A DNA stretch of 64,000 nt. Origin: Chrysoporthe austroafricana (taxonomy: Eukaryota; Ascomycota; Sordariomycetes; Diaporthales; Cryphonectriaceae). Position 1 is the stretch's first letter. Every line of letters starts with the position of its first letter. Location: positions 1,309,583-1,373,582 of the forward strand of contig JYIP02000002.1 of the NCBI GenBank assembly GCA_001051155.2. The letters are read 5' to 3'. Shown piece after piece: positions 10,805-22,154 of this stretch. The notes below the pieces were generated by a model. The model saw only the letters and a list, made by a program, of their open reading frames with translations, was not told where the DNA came from and made no database searches. The position numbers and the translations under genes are program-made.

Positions 10805-12859
10805 TGAGGGGGGCAGGGTGGTGGTGGTGGTGGTGGTGGTGGTGGTTGGTGGTCGCGTGCCCAGGATCGAGATGGTGATCTGGGGGGGCGAGGATGGCGG
10901 GGTTCGTTGCGGTCGTCTGTGGGCTGCCACGGCAGGTGAGAAGGGGGCCCAGCACGTCGAGGTCAGTCAGGTATGCAGCGGGCCTGTGTGTCGTTATGGA
11001 GGTGCGTATGGGATGTGCTGGGTGTGCAGAGGGGCCGTCAGGGTGCTCGATGCGGACGGGGCACGAGGCCTTCAGTGGTGATACGGCGGCGGCGGCGGCG
11101 GTGGGCGGTGGACCCTGCGGGAGGCGGGCCGGGGCAGACCTTGCAGTGAGTGTGCCCTGGGCACATTGCGACAGGGGTTGGGCTGGCCTGCAGCCTGCTT
11201 TGGTGGCGATGGCCTCTCGTGGTCCTTTCCTCCCTCCCGAGGCTGTCTTGCCACGCTTGTCTCCAGTCAGCACATTTTGACATTGGGCCAGTCGGCGTAT
11301 TCTCTCGGGTCAGAATGCAGCAGAGCACAGCACAGAAGAGCGCAGAACAACAGCAAGCAATGCCTTCTCTCCTGTCCAGCCACGGCCATCTTCTCTCCTC
11401 GAGGGCCCAACCAAGCCTACGTGCGCCTCACAAGACCTGGTTGACATCACCAGCTGCCAGCCAGCGTGTCTCATCTCGCTGCGTGCTCGCGCTGGACCAT
11501 GACGCGCTGGTCTGTCTGTCTGTCCTGAGAAAACCCCCTCGAGGACCACGACCAGCAGCAGACAGCACACCCCACCCTCCCGACGTCTTGTCTGTCGTGC
11601 GGGAGAGGTCGAGGCCTGGTTTCCGCCCGTCCGGAACAGAGATGTGACAGACGTCCAGCAGGGAGGGGAGGACACCGAGAGGGTGGGCGAGCGCGCAGCC
11701 TGGGCCGCGTCCATCCTCGCGCTCCATCTCCCCGGCGGGCCTGGCCTGGCTCGCGGCCCTGCTCCTGTGGCCCGCTCGGTTCGGCTTCCACACACACACA
11801 CACATTACACCCTTCGAGCCGCCTCGCAGCGAGGTCGTCCAGCGCGAGGCGCGCGCGGGGTGGGTGGGTATTGAAAAGCTGGGGGACCCATCTGGAAGGT
11901 CGCCGGGGATCCATCCTCGTGGGACCAGCCCGCCGACTTTGGTCCCGGGAGCCGAGGCATTCATTCATCGCCCTCGCCCAGCCTGCGAAGTACAACAGCA
12001 CAGCACAGCACAGCCCAGCCCAGCCCAGCCCAGCCCCGCCCCGCCCCACCCCACCCCACCCCACCCCCCCTCACCCCGCCCCCCCGCCCCCACCCCCCCC
12101 CCCCCCCCCCCCCCCCNCCCAGCCCAGCCCAGCCCAGCCCAGCCCAGCCCAGCCTAGCACCGCCTGCTCGCCCGTTCCTCCTCCTCCTCCTCCTCCTCCT
12201 CCTCCTCCTCCTCCAGGCCGAGCAGAGAGGACAACGGTCTCCACGACCAACTGCCAAACACCAGACCAAGACCAAGACGAGACGGCTAGGATCGCAAGCA
12301 GGGGGCCACGCCCAACTAAGATCACACCTCGGAGTGGCCGGCGCCCTTACTGAACCAGCCAAACGTTCCGCGTCGGCGCAAGGCACAGCTTTAGCCGAGG
12401 CCCAGGCGCGGTGACGTCGCTGCAACCGGCCCTTTTTGTACCGTACGCAACGCCTGCGCGCTTCCTCGCTCCCGCACCACACACAGCCGAGTGCGAGAAC
12501 TTCGAGCGCAGGGCCGCCGCGGCAACAGCTCACTCGATTTACCAGAGAGAGGGTCAAGCGCGAAGGAGACACGGTCCTTACACACACACACACACACCCG
12601 TCCACCCGCGGCATCGCAGAGAGAAGAGACACCAGGCTCCACTATCACAAGCTCCGCCGACGGCCCCAGAGCTGGGCGTACTTTCGGACCGAGGGCAAAA
12701 GGACAGCCTGGATACGGGCCAGCCTCGCCTCGCCTCGACTCGACTCGACTCTACCGCCGTGATATCTATCTCCCCCTGACGGCCGTCTTGTCCTCGCCTT
12801 CCGAACACCCTCCCTGGTAGCGCCCCCCCCCCTCCTACACAACAGCGCCGACCGTCACC
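10805..12859. other. Long divergent intergenic region, low-complexity
   Basis: Over 2 kb between the E2 and carnitine-carrier starts. It contains (CCA)n next to the E2 start, (GGC)n at about 11084-11100, short CA runs near 11790 and 12582, CAGCC arrays, poly-C with one N, and a (TCC)n tract. Long frames on both strands are repeat translations and show no domain. Confidence 0.6.
12001..12214. repeat. CAGCC arrays flanking poly-C with an N, then (TCC)n
   Basis: CAGCC-type pentamers occur on both sides (12001-12060, 12120-12155) of a C-rich run of about 40 bases containing a single N at 12117. A (TCC)n tract follows at 12175-12214. The same pentamer on both sides of the N suggests a collapsed or unresolved repeat. 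Confidence 0.85.
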
Positions 12860-14032
12860 ATGGCCTCCTCCCCCAGAGACAACCCGGCGGCCGCCCTCAA
12901 CCAGACCCTCCGCGACAAGGTGCCGGCGTCCCTCGGCGACAAGATCCCGCACGTCCCCGAGTCGAAGCAGGAGACCAAGGCCGAGGCCAAGGCCGCCGCC
13001 TCCGCCGGCCTGTCGCAGCTGCGCTCCCTCGCCGCCGGCGGCTTCGGCGGCGTCTGCGCCGTCGTCGTCGGCCACCCCTTCGACCTCGTCAAGGTCCGCC
13101 TGCAGACCGCCGAGAAGGGCGTCTACTCGGGCGCCGTCGACGTCGTCCGCAAGAGCGTCGCGCGCGACGGCCTGCGGAGGGGGCTGTACGCCGGCGTGAG
13201 CGCGCCGCTCGTGGGCGTCACGCCCATGTGTACGTGTGTTCTTTGTTGTTGCGCCCCTCTGTCTCTGCCTCCAAACCCTCCCCCACCACCTCCTCCTTTC
13301 CCCTTCGCCCCCATCGTCATCGTAACCTGCTGACCCGCCGGTGTGCGCCCCCCCGCCGCAGTCGCCGTCTCCTTCTGGGGCTACGACCTCGGCAAGTCCA
13401 TCGTCTCCTCCCTCTCCGCCCCGTCGCCCACCGGCGCCCTCACCATCGGCCAGGTCTCCGCCGCGGGCTTCTTCTCCGCCATCCCCATGACCGCCATCAC
13501 GGCGCCCTTCGAGCGCGTCAAGGTCATCCTGCAGGTCCAGGACCAGCGCCTCGCCCCCGGCGAGAAGCCGCGCTACAGCGGCGGGCTCGACGTCGTGCGC
13601 CAGCTCTACCGCGAGGGCGGCGTGCGCTCCGTCTTCCGCGGCTCCGCCGCCACCCTCGCCCGCGACGGGCCCGGCAGCGCCGCCTACTTCGCCGCCTACG
13701 AGTACATCAAGCGCCGCCTCACCCCCGTCGACCCGACCACCGGCCGCCCCAGCGGCGCCCTCAGCCTCCCCGCCGTCACTGCCGCCGGCGCCGCTGCCGG
13801 CGTCGCCATGTGGATCCCCGTCTTTCCCGTCGACACCGTCAAGTCCCGCCTGCAGACCGCCGAGGGCAACGTCAGCGTCGGGTCCATCATCCGCGAGGTC
13901 TACGGCAGGGGCGGCCTGAAGGCTTTCTTCCCGGGTTTCGGCCCCGCGCTGGCCCGCGCCGTCCCCGCCAACGCCGCCACGTTCCTCGGCGTCGAGCTGG
14001 CGCACCAGGCCATGAACAAGGCGTTTGGGTGA
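12860..14032 (+). CDS. CRC1: Mitochondrial carnitine/acylcarnitine carrier
   Basis: Two exons (12860-13229, 13362-14032) join to 346 aa. It is a mitochondrial carrier family protein of the carnitine/acylcarnitine type, expected to exchange acylcarnitine for carnitine across the inner membrane for acetyl or fatty-acyl import. The three repeats each carry the Px[DE]xx[KR] signature: PFDLVKVRLQ (from 73), PFERVKVILQ (from 172) and PVDTVKSRLQ (from 279). AGGFGGVCAVVVGHPFDLVK and ITAPFERVKVILQVQ fit the carnitine branch rather than other carriers. About 50 polar residues precede the first repeat, as in fungal CRC1/AcuH. Splicing at GTACGT restores TPMFAVSFWGYD. Confidence 0.92.
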
Positions 14033-14492
14033 GGGGCCGCTGGGTTGGCGTGAGCGTCTGCAGAATGGAGGCGGGCAGGCTGTAACCCTGGCTGCGGAGG
14101 AACTCGGTCGCGGTCCTGTCCGGTGTGTGAAGATAGGCGTCTGTTATCCAGAATAGTCTGGTCTGGGAAGGGAGGAGGAACTTCGGCAATAGACTAGATT
14201 CGCTGCGCAAGGGAACGTCCCAGGCCGGGTCGCGCGCGGGTGGGGCTGTGGGAAAAAGATGTGCATTAGACTAGCATTTCTGTATATTTGCGCCCCGCGG
14301 ACACAACGGCACACGCCTGAGCTGGGAGGGCAGACGACCGCTTATTTAGACTCGGCGCGCGATGAATACATCCGGTTCGCACCAGCCCCAGCCTTTTGCT
14401 GCGTCTAAACCTGACACTGGGCGACACAAGACCGCAGCCCTATCCAAGGTAGTAGTGGACAGGCCTCCACGCAGTTCAGCACCGACGCCCGC
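14033..14492. other. Convergent 3' intergenic region
   Basis: Between the carnitine-carrier and TFIIIC stop codons. Nothing recognisable; presumably 3' untranslated DNA. Confidence 0.55.
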
Positions 14493-15067
14493 TCAGTCGA
14501 GGTACTTCCCGCCGCACCGCGCGCACACGTCCGCCGGCACCTCCCGCCGGACGACCTCCGCCTCCGCCGCCCGGCCCGCGGGGCCCAGCACCCGGTCCGC
14601 GAGGTAGCCGGCGCGCAGGCACCGCGCCTGGCACACTGCGCAGCACCGCGACACGAGCGGCTCGGCGATCGCCAGGCCCGACGCGCCGCACACCGCCACG
14701 CGGTGCCCGTTCTCGCAGAAGCAGTCGAGGAACCTCTCTCTCCCCCCCGCCAGCGCGCCCGTGTCTGCCTCTCCGCCGCTGCCCGCGCCGCCGCCCGGGG
14801 TCACGAACCGGCTGCGGCCGTCGGCGCAGATCGCGCACGTCTGTGCCGCCACGAGCGGCGCGAAGGTCGCCAGCACGCGCGCCCTACGCGCCGTCACCTC
14901 GGCGTCCCTGGCCTCCTGCGCCGTGGCGGCGGCGGCGTCGTTGCCGCCGGCGGGCATCTCCTCCTCCTCTCCCGGGGGCGCGCCGCGCGGCGTGAGCCCC
15001 GGCACGCCCGGCCCGCCGCCGTACATCCACTCCCACAGCCGCGCCTCGGTCGACAGGCCCTCGACGC

Positions 15068-15100
<33 letters not shown>

Positions 15101-17652
15101 CCGCCTCCCGGTCCGCCCCCGCGGCGCCGCGCTCGCGGAACCCGAAGGCCAGCCGGCTCCGACGCGTGCCCCACGTGTCCTTCTCGGGGCGCGCCGCCAG
15201 CTGGCTCGACGAGAGCACGGCCGTCGTGCCGCCGCCGGGGCTCATCGCGAGGCCCCAGACCCGCACGCGGAAGGGGTGCACGTCCGGGCCCTCGCCGGCC
15301 CACGGGTCGAAGTCCGCGTCGTCGTCGTCGTCGTCCTCTTCCTCCTCGTCCTCCGCGTCCTCGTCGATGGAGCCCCTCCCGCCCCTGTCGTCGTCCTCGA
15401 ACTCCAGCGGCTCGGCGCCGAGCTCGCTGTCGACGTCGTCGTCGGCGGCCCCCCCGTCGGCCGTCGCGCCCGCCATGCCGAGCGGCACCGTGCGCGCGAC
15501 CTTCTGGCTGATCTCGGCGGCCCACTGCGGCGCGTTGTCGCCGCCGCCACCGGGGCGCGGGGGCGGGTTGGTCTCCCACCACGCGCCGTCGTTCGCGGCC
15601 GTCGCGGAGAGGCGGACGGCGGTGTACAGCGGGACGAGGGCCGGGGAGACGGTGCCGGGCGCGACGGGGTGGACGACGAGGCCCGTGATGGGGTTATGGG
15701 CGGTGTCGCTGTTGGGCGGATATGTCGTGCCGCACTGGTCGGCGGGGTGGGCTGTGTTCGGCCTGCTGCTGCGGGCGGCGAGGTCGACCTCGAAGCTCTC
15801 GGCGCGCCAGGGCGTCGCGATCATGCCGCGGCAGAGCTTCTTGCCGTTCACGTCCCAGATCTGTGCGGGGGGTCAGCCAGCAAGCTAGGGTTGGTATCTG
15901 GCTGTGGTGGGCTAGTGATCTCACCGTGTCCTCGAACTCCAGGAAGGCGTCCGTCCCGAGATGCAGGCAGCGGCCGTCCCAGTCTTGCGGGTCGCACGTT
16001 ATCACCGGCGCCTCCCTCGGGTCCCACGCCGGGACGTTCACCGTGATCCTCTTGAAGCCGACGTAGTGTCTGTCCATGTACGACAGCAGACACGACCAGG
16101 TGTTCTCGCCCTTGAGCCACGGGCTCCACCGGAGGCAGTAGCTGGAGCCTGAGGGGACAAAGTCGGGGTCATGACGCTGCACACAGGATCAGCGAAGGCC
16201 ACGCCAGAGGCGCAGAGGGGGGGAGGGGAGAAGAAGAAAGACACTCACGTCCAGCTGCTCGTGCGGCCCCGCGGTCTCGACCCTCAAGACCTCCCGGACG
16301 TTCCAGACCGCCTCCTCGAGCCCGTCCTCCCGCCGCCCGAACGCCGTGCCGACGCACAGCACCACCAGCTCCCGCACGTCGTTGACGTACGCCAGAAGCG
16401 CGCGTCCCCCTCCCCCTCCCCCTCCCCCTTCACCGCCACCGCCACCACCACCACCACCACCGCCGCCGCCATCGCCGGGGATGGCCGCCGACCACGCGAA
16501 GGCGCGCACGAACTCCCCGTACCCGTACTCCTCCTGGCCGGGGACGACAAAGTTCTCGCCGACGGCCCACAGCACGAGCCAGGCCTGCAGGTCGCGCGCC
16601 GCGGCACCGGCCCCGCCCTCGCCGCGGCCCAGACGACCCCCCCCAGCGCCCACGCGCCGCGCCGGCCGCGCCGCGCTGCCGAACGGCGCCGCCACGCCCT
16701 CGCCGTACACCGCCAGGCTGCCCATGCCCGTCAGCACGCCGAGCACGGGCCGGCCGTTGCGGCCCACGCCCGCCGGCGACCAGTCCACGGCCACGACGTG
16801 GTTCATGCTCGCGCCCGCGCCGCCGATCAGGCCGACGCCCGCGCCGGGGTGGCGCGCCGTCTCGCGGGGCGGGAGCTGGGCCTGGGCCTCCTCTGCCCTG
16901 TCCCTGGGCGGCTGTCCCTGTGCCTGTCCCCGTCCCTGTGCCTGCACCTGTGCCTGCACCTGTGCCTCCGCCTGCGCCTCCGCCTGCGCCTCCGCCTGCG
17001 CCTCCGCTCGCGCCTCCGCCCCTGGTGGAGCCCCCGCGGCCCCGGCGCCGTGACCCGCGCCGTAGTCCGGCTCGTCGCGCGCCTCGCTGTGAATGACGGG
17101 CATGTCCCGGCCGGCGGCCTCCCACACGTGCCTGTTCAGGTCCGGGTGCAGGAACGGGTACGAGACGGGGAGGTGGCGGCGGGTCTCGGAGAATTGGCCG
17201 CGCGGCTGGTCCTGCTCGGCGGCGCCGTCGAGGAGGTTCGCGGCGTCGAGGAGGAGCGCGTCGCCACCGTCACTGCCGCCATCGTCGCTGTCCTCCTCGG
17301 AGGCCGGGTCCTCGTTGTACTCGTCGCCGAACTCGGCGGGGAGGCCCGCGGGCAGCACGCCGAGGCCGTCCTGCTGCTGCTGCTGCTGCTGGGCGTCCCC
17401 GTCCTCCTCCTCGTCCATCGGGCGCGCCGGGTCCAGGATGGGGTACTCGGGGATGCAGATGAGCACCGAGTCGTCGGCGGCGACGGCGAGCTCGGCGTCG
17501 CTGGACCAGGCGAGGGCACGGCGCTGGCTGAGGGGCCTGGCGGGGAGGTCGAGGCCGCGGAGGGGCAGGATCTACAAGGGGGGCGCGTGAGCCTCTGTGA
17601 ATGAGATGGTGAGAGACGGGAAGGGGGAAGGGTTCACCTTGGAGTTCTTCAT
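14493..17652 (-). CDS. TFIIIC subunit with C-terminal zinc finger (TFIIIC-delta / Sfc9-like)
   Basis: Four exons (17652-17638, 17571-16249, 16176-15925, 15860-14493) join in phase 0 to 985 aa. The family is an RNA polymerase III factor of the TFIIIC complex that helps recognise tRNA-gene promoters in the nucleus. Exon 1 codes only MKNSK; exon 2 opens LPLRGLDLPARPLSQRRALAWS, the start of the WD-like TFIIIC-delta domain, followed by SVLICIPEYPILDPARP. The last ~110 residues hold paired cysteines and NGH (CAIC, CFCENGHRVAVCG, CCAVCQARC, CARCGG), the zf-TFIIIC pattern. Low-complexity inserts (an eight-Gln run, Gly, an acidic DDDDD stretch, Ala) make it long. Subfamily assignment is by motif and architecture only. 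Confidence 0.82.
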
Positions 17653-18356
17653 GCTGTCGCCGTGTCGAGGGAGTGAACGAGGGAGTGAGTGAATGAGTGG
17701 GTTGGTGGATGGGACCTGCAGAAGTGAGACGCGCAGCAGGTTTGAGAAGACGGCGATGTGCCAAAAGCTGCAGACGAATGCAGCGAGATGAAACTTCTCC
17801 AGGCGTCTCTGATGTATCTAAGAATACCAAGTGACATTAGAAGGGATGAAAGCCCCAGGATTGGGGTGGCTGGTGTCGAACTTCATCGCTTCAGTTGGGA
17901 CGGGCGAAAGGCTGCAGGTTTTGTGAGGTTCGTCACAAGTTCCAGCTACGGCAGAGGCCATCCATGCCTCTGCCATGTATGGATGGATAGGGTGTAGACG
18001 ACCCACCACAGCACGTCACGTCACAGAATCGTGGAAAAAGGCATGCATGTCGCGTCTGGAAAATCAATTGCAATATATACAATGGGAGAATTTGAATTGT
18101 TGGATGCTCTTCCAGCTGCAACGCAAGCATTGGCTCTCACCTGTGTTGGCTTTGATCTGGACATTGAGCTGAGTGAGACAGAACGGACGAGCAACCACAT
18201 ATCATCCTCGATCCACGTCTGAACACCTTGACTTGGTTGAATTAGTTGGGTGATACATAAGACATTCATTTTGAAGAGATTCTAAGGTGTATGTGTATAT
18301 ATAGATATATATATATATAGATATATAAATATATATCTCTATATATGTATTAGTAT
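17653..18356. other. Intergenic region upstream of TFIIIC gene
   Basis: Holds the TFIIIC promoter and the GPI8 3' flank. AT-richer than the neighbours, with GAGTGAGTGAATGAGTGGG short repeats around 17680-17700 and the TA microsatellite next to the GPI8 stop. No gene seen. Confidence 0.55.
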
Positions 18357-18358
18357 CT
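18291..18358. repeat. Imperfect (TA)n microsatellite abutting the GPI8 stop
   Basis: TATATA tracts interrupted by GATA, AAAT and CTCT, running up to the GPI8 stop codon on the minus strand. It would lie in the 3' untranslated RNA of GPI8. Confidence 0.9.
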
Positions 18359-19664
18359 ATATCACCGCCGGCCGGCCTGCCTTCTCAAACAGGGACCCCA
18401 GGCCCCATAACGACACACAGCCGCCCAGGACGGCGGCGCCGACGAGCTTCCTGGCCCACCAGTTGTCGTCCGTCAGCGGCTTGGCGTACTGTATCCTCGC
18501 AGGGCCGCCGCCGGCGCCGCGCTTCTTTCCCCCCTCCTCGCCCTCTTGCTGCGAGGCATTCGCCTGCGGCGCCCCCCCGTCCTGCTGTCCATCCTCCTCG
18601 TCGGCGCGCCGGCGCAGCTCCGCGATGTGCCGGCTGAGGGCGAGCAGGTCCTCCTCGAGGGCGGTGGCGTTGCGGGCGGCGGCGGCGGCGGCGGCGGCGG
18701 CGTCGTCGTCGTGGTCGACCTCGGCGTTCTGGACGTTCCCAAAAAAGTCGGTGACGAGGCGGGCGCGGGCGGCGGGCTCGCCGCCGGGGAAGAGGTCGTA
18801 GCGCACGCCGGCGGAGGAGTGGATCTTCTCGTAGGTGAAGCTGTCGAAGAGGTCGCCGAGGGTCTTCTTGCTGGCGCGGTCGGCGACGTGGGTCTCGAGG
18901 AACTCGAGGGTGTAGTAGGTGTAGCGGTCGATGACGGCGACGCCGACGTCGCTGTCGGCGTGGTGGGAGTAGGAGGACTGGTCGAGCTCGGAGGAGCCGG
19001 TGGCGACGATGCGCGGCGAGTAGAGCTGGGAGTACATGGTGTTGGCCTGGCAGGTGTCGATCATGAAGAGGATCTCGTGGTAGCGGCGCTTCTCCCACAT
19101 CTGCTCGAAGGCGTCGGCGAGGTCGAAGGCGCCGATCTCCTCGGCGTCCTGGAACTTGAGGAACTCGTTGCCGCCGTGGCCGGTCATGTAGACGAGCAGG
19201 TTGCTGCGGTCGTCGGTGAGCAGGCGCTTGGAGCGCGGGGTCTCGGCGCCGACGCGGTCGGTCAGCAGGCGGATGAAGTTCTCGACGGTGACCTCGTAGC
19301 CGCGGTAGTCGACCTCGATGTTGTCGCCGTAGAGGTCGACGGCGCGGTCGGCGTTGGCGTAGACGGTGCCGGGGAAGGCGTTGCGCGGGTTGCAGGCCAT
19401 GTCGTCGGGCAGCATGAGGATGATCTGCGAGTCGGGGATGCCGAGGCGCTTGACGGTGCGGTAGATGGAGAGCACGTTGGCGAGGTGGCGGTAGTTGAAC
19501 CAGAAGCGCGAGGTGCAGACGAGCACGGCCCAGTTGCTGGTGTGCTCGGCGGCGGCGGGGGTTACATGGCTGACGAGGAGGAGGAGGAGGAGGAGGAGGA
19601 GGGGGGGGAGGGCGACGACAGTGACGAGGAGGGGGGGAGCCGTCGCGAGGAGGGGGGCCCGCAT
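18357..19664 (-). CDS. GPI8: GPI-anchor transamidase catalytic subunit Gpi8 (PIG-K)
   Basis: Intronless gene for 435 aa (yeast Gpi8 411). Gpi8 is the C13-family cysteine protease of the ER transamidase that cleaves the C-terminal signal of precursors and attaches the GPI anchor. A leucine-rich signal peptide spans about 10-38. NWAVLVCTSRFWFNYRHLAN is the hallmark start of the mature domain. The catalytic pair is His163 in YMTGHGGNEF and Cys205 in IDTCQANTM. The C-terminus has a lumenal tail with alanine and E/G-rich insertions and a final TM, about 408-430. The frame is open 108 codons upstream of Met1, but that part is repeat-derived. Catalytic core is intact. Confidence 0.95.
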   Translation of the reverse strand: MRAPLLATAPPLLVTVVALPPLLLLLLLLLVSHVTPAAAEHTSNWAVLVCTSRFWFNYRHLANVLSIYRTVKRLGIPDSQIILMLPDDMACNPRNAFPGTVYANADRAVDLYGDNIEVDYRGYEVTVENFIRLLTDRVGAETPRSKRLLTDDRSNLLVYMTGHGGNEFLKFQDAEEIGAFDLADAFEQMWEKRRYHEILFMIDTCQANTMYSQLYSPRIVATGSSELDQSSYSHHADSDVGVAVIDRYTYYTLEFLETHVADRASKKTLGDLFDSFTYEKIHSSAGVRYDLFPGGEPAARARLVTDFFGNVQNAEVDHDDDAAAAAAAAARNATALEEDLLALSRHIAELRRRADEEDGQQDGGAPQANASQQEGEEGGKKRGAGGGPARIQYAKPLTDDNWWARKLVGAAVLGGCVSLWGLGSLFEKAGRPAVI

Positions 19665-19738
19665 GTTGCCTGTGTTGACGTGCCCACTCGGGGCTCGGTG
19701 CTCGCTTGTGTCGAGGACGGTCAGGTCACGAGCGTGTA

Positions 19739-19791
19739 TGTATGTGTGTGTGTCGGGCGAGAGAGAGAGAGAGTGTGTGTGTGTGTGTGTC
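19739..19791. repeat. Compound (GT)n(GA)n(GT)n microsatellite
   Basis: Runs of TGTG, then GAGAGA, then GTGTGT, just upstream of the GPI8 start. Confidence 0.9.
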
Positions 19792-20696
19792 GTCGTCGGC
19801 GGCGCCTCGGGCGCGTAGTCGTCGTCGTGGTCGACGTGGTGAGAGAGAGGGGGAGGGAGAGGTCGAGTCGGGCCACGAGGTGAACGCCACGGGGCGTTGA
19901 TGGATCTGGTTCGCCCGCCTAGTTTGCATTTGTAAGCCTGCCAGTTACTACTGCCAGTGCTGCACCCACCTGAGAGAGGCCCTGGCACGCCTGGGGGGGG
20001 GCTCGGCAGGGGTTCTCCAGCGGCAGGCGGTCGGTGGGGGCGGCAGGCTGGCAGACAGGCACAGGGGGTTGGTGCTAGCAGCAGGGTCTACGAGAGTACT
20101 CGGTACGTACCATGGTACTACCCACTGCAAGCACAGGCGTATGCGCTATAGCCGTTAGGGCAATGTGTGGGGAACAGCCATCATCTCTGGGAGGGGAGGG
20201 GAGGGGAGGGGTTGCAGGGCGGGGAGGCGCTGAGGGGGGGGGGGGGGGAAAAGACGCGCTAGTAACGTAGTAGCCTAGTGAACGGCCTGCCATCGATTTG
20301 GCATGTGACGCACAGGCACACAGCCCAGGCGCAGCAAGCTAGCAAAGCAAAGACGGAGGAGACAGGCGAGCTTGGCTGCGACGACGCGCCACCCACGGCA
20401 TCGATCAGGAACTGAACGGCTGGCGAGGCGGGGGGAAACCAGCAGTAGCACGGGGCACGAGGCCCATGCGAGCCGTACTACATACATACTATTATGGTAC
20501 AGCCCAGCCAAGCCAGTCGCACGGTTTGGACGCGCACACACAAGAGTAGCACCGAGATGACCACACAGGCGATGTAGCGCCGCGGTGGGTACACGCCTGC
20601 ACCGCCCGCAGCGTCCATAGTACGACACGCGGAGCGGATCGACAGGACATGGTGTGAGGAGGGTGACGATGACGTCCAGGAACGAGCCCGTTTTTT

Positions 20697-20698
<2 letters not shown>

Positions 20699-20731
<33 letters not shown>
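20699..20731. repeat. (CT)n microsatellite
   Basis: About 16 uninterrupted CT units on the plus strand, in the GPI8/histidine-phosphatase intergenic region. Confidence 0.95.
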
Positions 20732-20733
<2 letters not shown>

Positions 20734-21316
20734 GGGCTGGGCGGAGAGCTGCTTTAGCCGCCTCGGCTGCGACCTTGGCAACTTTGGGCCCGCGGTATAA
20801 ATGATCGCGACGGCCCCGCCCAAACAAAGTCTGTCTGTTCTGTCCGCCTCCGTCGAGACGCCACGTACACCACGAGGCAGCCTTGAAGGATACTCACCTA
20901 TTTACTTCCTTGCTGGATCGTTGAGGACACTGGCCATCATACCGTCATACCCATCGAGAGAGGGAAACAAAAGAGAGAAAGGAAACAAGCAAACCCTGCC
21001 GTCGTCTCGCCCTCGTCCCGGACTTCCGTGACCCTTTCTTCACTCTTCTCGCCTCACCTGCACCAGCAAATCCCATCCCATTATTTACCCTACTATTTTA
21101 TTACCAAGCCAGCGCGTCCCTTCGGACCCATTGGTCTCACGTGCGTCACACAGACACCTCCGGTCTTAGTATCATAAGATTCGGCGCAGGGTCTGACGCC
21201 TCGCTCCCACTCGCAGGCCGCACCGCACGGCGATCACACAAACCGACGCTGGCCGCTCGCTCGGGCGCCTCTTCAGGCCGCCGATCCGACCTGACCTCTG
21301 ACCTCTGACCTGCTGT

Positions 21317-21319
<3 letters not shown>

Positions 21320-21366
<47 letters not shown>

Positions 21367-21399
21367 CTTTTTTTTTCTCTCTTCCCCCCCCCCCCCCCN

Positions 21400-21435
<36 letters not shown>
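21320..21435. repeat. Poly-T / poly-C tract interrupted by a single N
   Basis: A T-run of over 40 bases with a few C, then about 16 C, one N at 21399, then about 36 T. Length is unlikely to be exact in the assembly. Confidence 0.9.
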
Positions 21436-21436
<1 letters not shown>

Positions 21437-22154
21437 TATATATATATCTCTCTGGGTCCCTGCTGCGCGTGCTGGCGAGCCCTGGTGGTGGTTGCTATTG
21501 TTGTTGCTGTTGTTGGCCAAGGCTTTGCTGAAGAAGCAAAAGGTACAAGTGACAAGTGACAAGTGACAACAAGAAAGAAAAAAGAAAAAAAAAAAGAAAA
21601 AAAGAAAAAAAGAAAAAAAAAAAAAGGGTCCCTAGCGGCAAAACGAGACAAAGCCTCGACGACCGCGCCGTCTTCTTCATTCTTCTTCTTCCTTCGGGAA
21701 CCAAAAAAATAATCCCCACCCACAAACCCGCCAGCACAGCACACGAGACGACGCCGCCCTGGGGACTGGGACGCTGCTCCATGCATGTGCTGCTCGACCG
21801 GCAGCTGGGCGTGACGATCGGATCCTTGTGGGGCCCCGTCGAGGCTTGTCTCTAAATTAAATCAATCAAAATCAATCCATCAATCGATCCATCCATCGAG
21901 GCTTGCCCGGCTCATCGAACGCCACACACCGTCGCCGAGGCCGTGGCCCGTACCCGTCCAACCCGACCTTGGACCAACAACACCCGCCCTCCTCCTCCAC
22001 GTCCTCCTCTCCTCCTCTCCTGCTGCCTCTCCTCCTCCTCCTGCTCCCCTTCTTCCTCTTCCTCCTCATCCAAGCCCTCCTCGTCAAACCCCCCCCCCAT
22101 CTGGGCCCCCTTCCCTGCGACACACAACGCGACGACCTCCTGGGCTCGTCAGCT

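Larger units (their letters stand above)
19665..22154. other. Long divergent intergenic region, microsatellite-rich
   Basis: About 2.5 kb between the GPI8 and histidine-phosphatase starts. It carries GT/GA repeats, a (CT)n tract, (GGGGA)n near 20195, a G-run near 20235, the T/C/N tract at 21320-21435 and an A-rich run (21574-21625). The last 200 bases before 22155 are CCT-rich. No coding signal; both promoters must lie here. Confidence 0.6.

Noticed and set aside
12578..14005. 475-codon minus-strand frame opposite the carnitine carrier
   Set aside because: Antisense shadow of a high-GC3 gene; Gly/Asp/Ala-rich with no family character, and it crosses the sense-strand intron.
18546..19883. 445-codon plus-strand frame opposite GPI8
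   Set aside because: Antisense shadow; Val/Gly/Glu-rich, running into microsatellite translations, while GPI8 has all catalytic motifs.
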